From NCBI GenBank assembly GCA_023614405.1, contig CM042684.1:205288941-205352940 (forward strand): DNA of 64,000 bases, read 5' to 3'. This stretch comes from Avena insularis. Taxonomy: Eukaryota; Streptophyta; Magnoliopsida; Poales; Poaceae. The notes under the pieces are model-generated. The model ran no database searches. It saw nothing but the letters and a program-made list of their open reading frames with translations, and had not been told where the DNA came from. Each line of letters begins with the position of its first letter. Positions within the stretch are counted from its first letter, which is position 1. A program made the translations under genes and the position numbers. Below are positions 55,690 to 64,000 of the stretch, one piece after another.

Positions 55690-58600
55690 GGGAAAGAGTC
55701 GTCCTCAACTATTCATGGTTATCATCTTGAACATCTCCATGGTAGGGTGAAAGGTCCTTGACGTTTGCAAGGTACTTGGAGATTGGTATGTCGATGATGT
55801 AGGCGTTGTTGTTGATTCTTTTGAGGACCTTAAAGGGACCATCTCCTCTTGGCTTGATCTTGGAGTCGCGTTCCTTGGGGAAGCGGTCTTTGCTTAGGTG
55901 TATCCACACAAGGTCACCTTCTTCGAAGATCATCTCCTTATTGTCCTTGTTTAACTTTGAAGCTTGGCGAAGGACTTGTTGTTTGATAGTAGCGCTTGTT
56001 TCTTCCTGAAGTTTCTTCATAGCTTGTGCATGCTTCTCGACGTCCATGTTTGTGCGCTCATGGAGAGGTAGTGGTTGGATGTCGAGCGCGATTAGGGGCT
56101 CGAAACCATAGGAGAGCATGAATGGACTCATCTTGGTTGTTGAGTGCTTGGCTCGATTGTAAGCGAACTCGGCGTGGGGAATGCATTCCTGCCAATCCTT
56201 CAAGTTCTTCTTGATCAACACACGAAGGAGAGTCCCGAGGCTTCGGTTGACAACTTCGGTTTAGCCATCGGTTTGGGGATGCGATGCGGATTAAAAGAGT
56301 AGCATGACGCCGAGCTTGGCCGTGAGGGTCTTCCATAAGTAGCTCATGAATTTGACGTCGCGGTCGGAGACGATTGTTCTTGGCACACCGTGAAGACGGA
56401 CGATTTCCCTGAAAAACAAATTTGCAACATGTGAAGCATCGACGGTCTTATGGAACGGTATGAAGTGTGCCATTTTGGAAAAACGATCCACAACAACAAA
56501 TATAGAATCATGACCATGATTAGATCTAGGCAATCCTAACACGAAATCCATGCTAATGTCGGACCAAGGGGTATGAGGAATAGGCAATGGCATATAAAGA
56601 CCATAAAGGGTTAGCTTGCAACTTAGCTTGAACACATGTCATGCATCGTTGAACGTAGCGCTCCACGTCATGCTTCATCTTGGGCCAAAAGTATTGATTG
56701 GAAAGCATGTCCAAAGTCTTGTCATGGCCAAAGTGACCCATAAGGCCTCCCATGAGATTCTTGGAGAAGCAAAAGTTGAAGCGATGACTTCGGAATGCAT
56801 AACTTGTTTTGTTTAAATAGAAAGCCCTTATGCAAATAGAAATCATCAAATCCTTTGTCAATGGAGCACTTTGCGAAAATTGGTTCAAAGAATGGGTCGG
56901 AAGCATACAAAGATTTTATTTCCTCAAGACCCAACACGTTTATTTCAAGTCTCGTAAGAAGACTTGTGTGCTTGCGAGACAAAGCGTCCGCAACTACATT
57001 ATCTTTGCCCTTCTTATACTTGACAATGTACGGAAAAGACTCCATGAACTCAACCCACTTAGCGTGTCTCTTATCTAGTTGGCTTGTCCTTTGAGATATT
57101 TCAGCAACTCATGGTCGGAATGTATGATAAATTCCTTGGGCCAAAGGTAGTGTTCCAAACTTCCGCCATCATTGTCATAAAGCTCTTTGTCATAAATTGG
57201 ATAATTAAGGCGAGCACCATCGATTTTCTCGCTATGGTAGGCTATAGGACGTCCGTTTTGCATAAGGACTCATCCAATGCCAATACCACTAGCATCACAC
57301 TCTATCTCAAAAGTTTTTCTGAAATCCAGTAACACAAGGAGAGGTGCTTCAGTGAGCCTCTTTTTAAGTTCATCAAAAGATTTTTATTGTGCTTTGCCCC
57401 ACACGAAGGTGACATTCTTTTTCGTCAACTCGTTGAGAGGGCATGCAATGGTTGAAAAGTCTTTCACAAAGCAACGATAGAAACCGGCCAACCCATGAAA
57501 ACTTTGGAGTTCACTCACATTTGTTGGGATGGGCCAATCTCGTATGTCCTTTACCGTGGAAACATCAACTTCAATTCCCTTCGAAGACATGACAAATCCA
57601 AGAAAAATCAACTTGTCTTTAGCAAAAGTGCACTTGGGAAGATTAGCATAAAGCTTTTCATGTCGAAGGATTTGCAAAACTTCCTTGACATGTGTTATAT
57701 GGTCCTCAAGTGATTTGCTATAAACAAGAATATCATCGAAATAGACAACAACACTTTTTCCAATGAGAGAACACAAGATATGATTCATGAGGCGCATGAA
57801 GGTGGATGGGGCATTAGATAAACCAAAGGGCATAACCAACCATTCGTAGAGACCAAGTTTGGTCTTGAAGGCAGTTTTCCACTCATCACCTTCAGCCATG
57901 CGTATTTGATGGTAACCACTACGAAGATCAACTCATCAAGCATGTCATCGAGACGTGGTATGGGATGTCGATAACGCACGGTGATAGCATTGATTGGACA
58001 ACAGTCCATGCATAACCGTAACATATCATTTGTTTTTGGAACAAGTATTACGGGTACGGCACTTGGACTAGTGCTAACTTGGATCAAACCTTTGGAGACG
58101 AGTTGGTTGATTTGACGTTCAATCTCCTTTGTCTCCTCCGGGTTCGTGCGGTAAGCGGCGCGATTGGGAAGTGGTGCACCGGGGATGAGGTCAATGCGAT
58201 GTTCAATGCGGCGAAGAGGAGGTAGTCCATGTGGAAGCTCTTCGGGGAACACATCCTTGAATTCCTGCAAACCACTCATCAAAGATGGAGGAACATTGGT
58301 TAATTCATTAGTTCCTTGCGCTAGTCCCTTGCAAAGGAGGACATCGTGCAAGATGCATGGGTTTTTCCGAACATCTCTCATCTCACTTTTGGTGGCAAGG
58401 AGAACACTCTTAGTTTTTCTACTCGAGTTTGGCTTTTGGCTCCCTCACCGCTCTTCTCACAAGTAGGTGTTGTGCTTTGTGCCCTCGCTAAAGCCTTTGC
58501 ATTATCCACAATTATTTGGATAGGAGTCATCGGTTGCAAAACACATGTTTTGTTGAGCCATTTGAAGGTGTATACATTGGTGCGACCATCATGTTGAGAA

Positions 58601-58954
58601 GCCTTGTCAAATTGCCACGGTCAACCAAGAAGCATGTGGCAAACTGTCATAGGACCGATGGCAAAAGAGACCGATGCAGTATGCTTGATCTTCACGGACC
58701 CTTGGTCACTTAGCCATTGCACGTGTTGGGGGTGCTTGTGCGGATGGAGGGTGAGATTGAGCTTATCATACAACTCGGTGCTATCAAGGTTGTGGAAACT
58801 CCCTCCGTCAATGATCACCTTGATAGATTTGCCATTGATGTCGGCTCGTGTTTGGAAGATATTGGAGCGTTGGTCTTCATGCTCTTGTGCTTGAGTGGTC
58901 AAGATCCTTGTGATGACAAGCGATGGACTTGCGTCATGTTCACACATGAGGAGT
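55690..58954 (-). pseudogene. pol: pol (PR-RT-RH-IN), copy F
   Basis: Read on the minus strand: protease IDGGSFHNLDS (about 58812-58780), with a deletion near 58655 removing part of the fold; RT with the FSKIDLR segment deleted near 57930 and [14 protein letters not shown] intact (about 57755-57715); RNase H ([13 protein letters not shown], frameshifted near 57310); [13 protein letters not shown]; integrase HHCC (about 56750-56640), [31 protein letters not shown], a frameshift near 56300, and [19 protein letters not shown] (about 55845-55790). Five or more breaks. Confidence 0.88.
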
Positions 58955-59948
58955 TGGTGCGGCTCGTCCTACGGACGCTCCTACATCTACACCAACAAGT
59001 CCCCCAAGTGGACCCATGACTCGTGCCCGAGCCAAACTCCTACAAGCTAAGGTGAACTCGCTCCTCTCCTCGTGCCAATTTGATACCTCCTTGGATGGTA
59101 TGCTACTTCCTGCAACTACCATATGCATCATCAGGTACGAAGCTTCGACACATCACCAAGCACCCAAGGATGGAGAACAAGGAGCAGAGCATGAAGTTGG
59201 AGCCGCTGGAGCTGCTTAGACCAGAGTCTCCGGTCCACCAAAGTCTCCGTCCTGAAGACACCGGAGTCTCCGACCCCACCTCCGGCCCGCCTTGAACCGC
59301 CCACAGGACAATCAAGGCCCTCCGGAGGCCGGTCCGGAGGCTACACCGGAATCTCCGGTCCACCACACCGGAGTCTCCGGACCGACCGTCGCCAGGCATG
59401 AAAAGGCCTTTGGGCCTGCGGCCCATGTACTCCTTAGTCCGTCCAGAACTTGTCTTTTATTCCTAAAGTACCCCTGTTTGAGTGGCTGGCCTATATATAG
59501 TCCCCCACATCCATTGTAAACCCTAGGCATGATATTGGAATTAGTGGAAACCCCTTTGTGGATCTATCTAATTCTTGCCTCATGCTCCTTGACTAAGGAG
59601 CATCAATATCCCCAAACCTCGTTGGAGTTTGCATCGTGCCTCCTCGTTGTACAAGGCCTAGGCATCGGTGTCCCTTTGCCTAGATGTCAAGATCTCACCG
59701 AGTCTCCCATCTCGTCGTGCCGGTTCGAGAGAGAGTCCTCCGCCCGACGCTGATCCTAGGGATTGCGCTGGACCGGTCACCGCCGGCGTGAGATATTGGT
59801 GTGTATCGTGGTTTTGCGTGTGTGTGTTCTTCGCATTCTTCGTGCGTGAGTTCGTCGTTTTCATCCTCCCCTCCTCTCCCCGCACTCCATCCTCAATTTG
59901 AAAGGGAATCGTGAAAGATCAGGTCACCCTAGAGGTTTGCCGTCAACA
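58955..59948 (+). mobile_element. solo LTR of family G (GTC subfamily) inside F
   Basis: 994 bp, TGGTGCGGCTCGTCC...GCCGTCAACA, + strand, flanked by GGAGT on both sides (58950-58954, 59949-59953). It interrupts copy F at the gag-protease linker, and removing it restores continuity. Open CR-motif tail GPMTRARAKLLQAKVNSLLSS (about 59010-59075); array of GTC-type motifs 59219-59378; TATA 59491-59500. Orientation is opposite to F. Confidence 0.94.
59491..59500 (+). promoter_or_regulatory. LTR TATA box, solo LTR
   Basis: CTATATATAG followed by TCCCCCACAT and GTAAACCCTAGG, as in the other G LTRs. Confidence 0.7.
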
Positions 59949-59953
59949 GGAGT

Positions 59954-61933
59954 TCTTGATCATCTTCCACTCGTTGCCTTGCCATTGCTTCCTTGACATG
60001 GGCATCAAATTCATCTTCACTCAGGTACTCTTCATCACCATTGACATGGATGAACAAGACTTTCTTGTTTCGACATTCGTCCGACTTGTGTCCTTTACCT
60101 CCACACTTGTAGCATTCACCATTGAAAGGTGTATCACTCTTTGCTTGTTTGCCACTTGGGGGCAGTTTTCCTTGAGGAAGTGTGGGCTTGAAGGAAGGCT
60201 TGGAGGTACTTGAGGAGCTTCCATTGAAAGTTGTTGGTGTAGCAGTTGAAGCTTTCTTGTAGGTGAAGTACATCTTGGGCTTGTTGTACTTGATATCCTC
60301 TTGCACTTGACGTTCAACCTTTATTGCGATGTGCACAAGCTCAACCATGGTGTTGTATGTTTGGAACTCGACGATGCACTTGATGGGATGGTTTAACCCA
60401 ATAAGGAAACATGCCATTGTTTTCTCCATGCGCTCATCAATGTTGGCACGAATCAAGTTGAGTTCCATTTCCTTGAAGTACTCTTCCATGGTCTTTGTCC
60501 CTTGACGAAGCGATTGAAGGTTGTTGAAGAGGTCACGCGTGTAATGCGCGGGGACAAAGCGGGATCTCATATGAGCCTTCATGTCATGCCAAGTTGTGAT
60601 TGGTGGATCTTGCCTTGCATCACGATCAACTTGGACTTGTTCCCACCAAAGGTTGGCGTAATCATCAAACTCAAGCGAAGCCATGGCGACCATCTTCTCG
60701 TTGCTATAGTTGTGCATGCGGAAGATCTTGTCGACTTTGAGTGCCCATGAGAGGTATTCTTCGGGGTCATTGGATCCGGTAAACTTGGGCATTTTGAACT
60801 TGAGCTTGCCGAAAGTTTCTTCATCATTGTGGTCAGATGAGCTTGGTGACCTTGTTGATGATCTTGTGGTTGATGCGGTGGAACATGGTTCTCGCGACCT
60901 TGTTGTGGAGCTTGCTTTTGATATTGTTGTTGAGGAGCTTGCTCTTGCTCTTGGTGCGGTTGTTGACGGTGTTGAGGCTCTTGGGCTCCACGAGGTTGTT
61001 GAGGATGTGGAGCCTCATGGCGCGGTTGATGACGAAGAGGAGGATCGTTCCTCGGTTGGTGATGTTGATTAGGCACATGGGCCTCATGGTGAAGAACATG
61101 GTCATGAGCCTCTTGACGTGGTGGGCATCGCTCAATTTGGACCACCTGGCGCTCCAAGTTTTGGTGTGGTGGAGGAGGCGCCTCGTGATGACCATGGTGT
61201 TGTTGTTGACGTTCATGACGTTGATGACGTGGAGGAGGATCTTGGAGAGATCACGTCGATGACATGCTTGATTCTCCAAATTGGAGTCATCACTTGTTGT
61301 GTCAAGTATGTGTCGCGGTCGATGGTGGTAGACTTGCGGTTGCACTGGCGGTTCTTCTTGTGGTTGCTCTTGTTGGATCACTAATGCCCTTGCATGATGA
61401 CGGTGTGCTTCTTGCCTTGCTCTTGGCCTTGAGGAGAAATCACCATCATAGCATGACGTTGCGGCATGCCGTGGGGAAGGTACATAGTTCGAAGAACTTC
61501 CATCTTCAACCACGGGGGCATCATTGCGTCTTGGAGCACTTGGATGTAGATCTTGTTGAGGGTGTGCATGACGACGCGAAGAACTTGAAGAGCTTGATGC
61601 GCGTGAACGTGTCCTTGCCATTCCGTCGATGAGGCATCAAAGATTGTCATTTGTTTCGGCGACGGAGCATTGGAGCGCTTCATTTTTGTGGCCGAAGTTG
61701 TGATGCATTGCTTGCATTTTTTGTTCGAGGCCATCGAAGCGGTTTCCGATGTTCTTGAACTCGGCTTGTGTCTCGCCAAATTTTTCATCTTGTCGCGTCT
61801 CAAGGGCTTGGCAATGTTCATGGAACTCTTGTCGAACGATGAAGTGACTTGCACGCGTCATGTACGGTCCTTGATCTTCTTCTTGGGGAGGTGGCTGGCT
61901 CGACTCACCGTTCCTATCCATCATGCAAAACAC
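59954..61933 (-). pseudogene. gag: gag, copy F
   Basis: The start at 61933 (MFCMMDRNGESSQPPPQEEDQ) matches copy B. The N-terminal coiled-coil segment is open to 61637; a short break precedes the Ser- and His/Gln-rich region (60833-61621 and 60579-61157, frameshift between). The capsid core and zinc knuckle are open at 59954-60792: MPKFTGSNDPEEYLSW, NLWWEQVQVDRDA and [14 protein letters not shown] (about 60112-60071). It reads into the solo LTR. The capsid-knuckle block is intact over about 280 residues. Confidence 0.88.
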
Positions 61934-63181
61934 ACAAGTATGATATATGGAAGTGGAATATGGTGTTGTTAGCCCTGTACCTCACCTTGGGGATTGCACC
62001 AAACTAGAAACCACAAGTGAGAGCTATAAGCGTGCAAAGTGGAATTGCAAAGAAAACTCACACTAAAGAAAGAACTAACTCTCAAAAGCTTGTTTGTGGT
62101 AGGTTAGGATTGTGGAATGCCAAAGAACCAACCAAAAGAAAAGGGATAGTCAAAAGTGGGTAAAATCCAACAAAGCGCAAGTCAAAAGAGAAGGTCAACA
62201 ACTCAAAAGGGTGACGGGAACCTACGACTATATACACACACGTGGAGATAGTTGGGATTGACACGATTATGAAAATGAGCACACAAAATGTCATAACAAA
62301 GACTAAGATCATTGTCGTGCCAATGCAAGGAGACACCGTGGCTCGTTTGCAAAGAGGAAAATGAGCAACGGATTTGTGCACTTGCCTTGGGCGCTCTTCT
62401 TTATCTCTTGCTTACAAGGTTTGAGACTCTCTTTTGCAAGGGGAGACTATTTTTCTTTTGCTTTTACTTTGTAGCTTTTTTTTGCTCTCCCTTGATGCTA
62501 CCTATTCACACTTGATATTGTTCTTGCACTCTCACTATCCAAGGACATATGCACAATGCTCAAGCAAACACAAGACAAGACACTCTCATGGGATAGGTAC
62601 ACACAAAGGAAGATAGGGGTTAACAAGGTGACGCAAGTTATACCTTCTTTGATGATGAACTTGGCGTCGGTGGTGCGGGATGATGTTCGTGCGCCGTGGT
62701 GTCGATGAGCGCGGGGGTTGTTGATGTGCAAGCTTGCTTTTAGTTGGCGACACGCACACGGGCACAAACAAACAAGAGGAAATTAGCCAATGCAAGATTA
62801 GAGGCAAAACTGTCAAAAGCAGGCGTCAGGGCCGGAGACTCCGAGGTTTCAGGCCGGAAACTCCGGTCCTGGCCGGAGACTCCGGTGTGGGTAGGCCGGA
62901 GACTCCGGTCTAGTGTCAGATCGTGAACCGCTCGTGTTCTTGAGCGGAAATCCACGCCTTGTGTCCTCAAATCCGTGAAAAATTGGCCAAATTGGGCTTG
63001 GAAAACGCAGGATAAAGCTGGACCAACTTCTAATACAAGGTTTGGTCGGATCAAAACCACAAATAACACTCCAAATCAAGAGATCGATCCAAAGGCAAAT
63101 ATGGGGCTCTTTTTTGGGGGGGGATTTTCGAATTTTTGGTGGATAGAAGAAAACTTTGTGCGGGAATTCGTGAGCAACGAA
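61934..63181 (-). other. leader of copy F
   Basis: About 1.25 kb between PBS and gag, co-linear with copy B's leader. The motif array lies at 62832-62908. A 99-codon frame (62082-62381) is orthologous to frames in A and B but is not supported as a gene. Confidence 0.75.
62832..62908 (-). repeat. leader motif array, copy F (GTC type)
   Basis: CCGGAGACTCCGG-like units (sense CCGGAGTCTCCGG) start at 62832, 62854, 62873 and 62896, spaced 19-23 bases, about 275-350 bases from the PBS. Same position as in B and D, but with the centre changed in the same way as in F's LTRs. Confidence 0.85.
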
Positions 63182-63195
63182 GCTCTTGATACCAA
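63182..63195 (-). other. primer-binding site, copy F
   Basis: TTGGTATCAAGAGC on the minus strand, two bases inside the LTR end. Confidence 0.88.
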
Positions 63196-63197
63196 TA

Positions 63198-64000
63198 TGT
63201 TGAGGTCTAACCTCTAGAGTGGCCCGATCTTTCACGAATCCCACTTAAATCGAGGATGGAGTGCGGGGGGGAGGAGGGGAGGATGAACACAATGAACTCA
63301 CGCACGAAGAACGCAATGAACACACACACACAAAACCACGATACACACCAATAGCTCACGCCAGCAGTGACTGGTCCGGCGCATTCCCTAGGATCGGCGT
63401 GGGCGGAGGACTCTCTCTAGAACCGGAACGGAGAGATGGGAGACTCGGTGAGATCTTGATGTCTTGGCAAAGGGACACCGATGCCAAGGACTTGTACAAC
63501 ACGGGGGCACGATGCAAACTCCAACGAGGTTTGGGATATTTGGTGCTCCTTTGTCAAAGGAGCATGAGGCAAGAACTAGATAGATCCACAAGGGGTTTCC
63601 ACTAATTCCAAATATCATGCCTAGGGTTTACAATGGAGGTGGGGGACTATATATAGGCCAGCCACATAAACAGGGGTACTTTAGGAATAAAAGACAAGTT
63701 CTGGACGGACTAAGGGGTACATGGGTCGCAGGCCCAAAGGCCTTTTCATGCCTGGCGTCGGTTGGATCGGAGACTCCGGTCTAGGCTGGAGATTCCGGTC
63801 AGTCTCCGGACCAGCCTCCGGAGGGGCCTTCAGATTGTCCCAGGGCCCGGCGCAGGGGTCAGATCGGAGAGTGGGCCGGAGTCTCCGGGGTCTTCAGGCC
63901 GGAGACTTTGGTGGACCGGAGACTTCGGTGTGCGCAGACCGGAGACTCCGGTCTGAGCAGCTCTAGTGGCTCCTACTTCACGCTCTGCTCCGTGTTCTCC
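63198..64000 (-). repeat. 5' LTR of copy F (runs off window)
   Basis: LTR end GGTTAGACCTCAACA on the minus strand; TATA 63647-63656; GTC-type U3 array about 63765-63955. The U3 start lies outside the window. It differs from the 54635 LTR by many scattered substitutions, so F is not a recent insertion. Confidence 0.9.

Larger units (their letters stand above)
54635..64000 (-). mobile_element. Ty3/gypsy family G, copy F (near full length, GTC subfamily)
   Basis: Minus strand: 5' LTR (63198 to beyond the window end), PBS, leader, gag, pol, polypurine tract (55680-55687) and 3' LTR (54635-55678). It inserted into Athila RT at 54634. A solo G LTR interrupts it at 58955-59948. Both LTRs and the leader carry the GTC form of the inverted motif, whereas A-E-side copies carry GTG, so F represents a distinct subfamily. 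Confidence 0.92.

Overview
The window looks like intergenic DNA from a large-genome grass, most likely a Triticeae species (wheat, barley, rye or Aegilops). Nearly every stretch belongs to a nested, decayed LTR retrotransposon. I found no intact host gene, tRNA, rRNA or CRISPR array. Every long reading frame is a broken transposon gene. The host assignment and all family assignments come from sequence reading alone, without database searches.

The main occupant is one Ty3/gypsy family, here called G. It resembles the CRM-type chromoviruses: gag and pol share one reading frame, gag has a CCHC knuckle, the integrase ends in a GPF/Y module without a chromodomain, and a GPxTRARAK (CR-like) motif is encoded past the polypurine tract inside the LTR. 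G copies lie at 1-5007 (A, +), 8514-10683 (A', +), 12326-19935 (B, +), 19935-23684 (C, +), 45078-49913 (D, -), 49914-53239 (E, +) and 54635-64000 (F, -, running off the end). A solo G LTR at 58955-59948 sits inside F. Non-autonomous relatives with G-type LTRs lie at 10684-12325 (N) and 23685-28110 (N2).

Other elements are a solo LTR of a second CR-motif family at 1702-2751; a Ty1/copia element at 28111-35037 split by a complete 4.3 kb non-autonomous element, N1, at 29698-33993; an Athila-lineage gag-protease element at 35038 to about 39345; a degenerate FAR1/MULE-type transposase gene at about 39346-42850; a GC-rich gene-like island at 42900-43910; a 60-bp minisatellite at 44028-45077; another CR-motif LTR at about 53240-54027; and an Athila reverse transcriptase fragment at 54028-54634. 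The 3.5 kb at 5008-8513 resembles no transposon and may be plant mitochondrial intergenic DNA.

Three insertions are proved by 5-bp target duplications: 1702-2751 (AGCAA), 29698-33993 (CTTGT) and 58955-59948 (GGAGT). Insertion order can be read in places: the solo LTR is younger than A, N1 is younger than the copia element, and the solo G LTR is younger than F, which itself interrupts Athila RT.

The most interesting signal is a short inverted-repeat motif, CCGGA-NNN-TCCGG. It recurs in arrays in the LTR U3 and again 260-375 nt downstream of the primer-binding site. Its 3-nt centre is the same throughout an element but differs between subfamilies (GTG or GTC in sense orientation; TAA-type in a second family). 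The second notable signal is that N1 and N2 replace pol with long, Cys-rich, repetitive reading frames that run to, or across, the polypurine tract.
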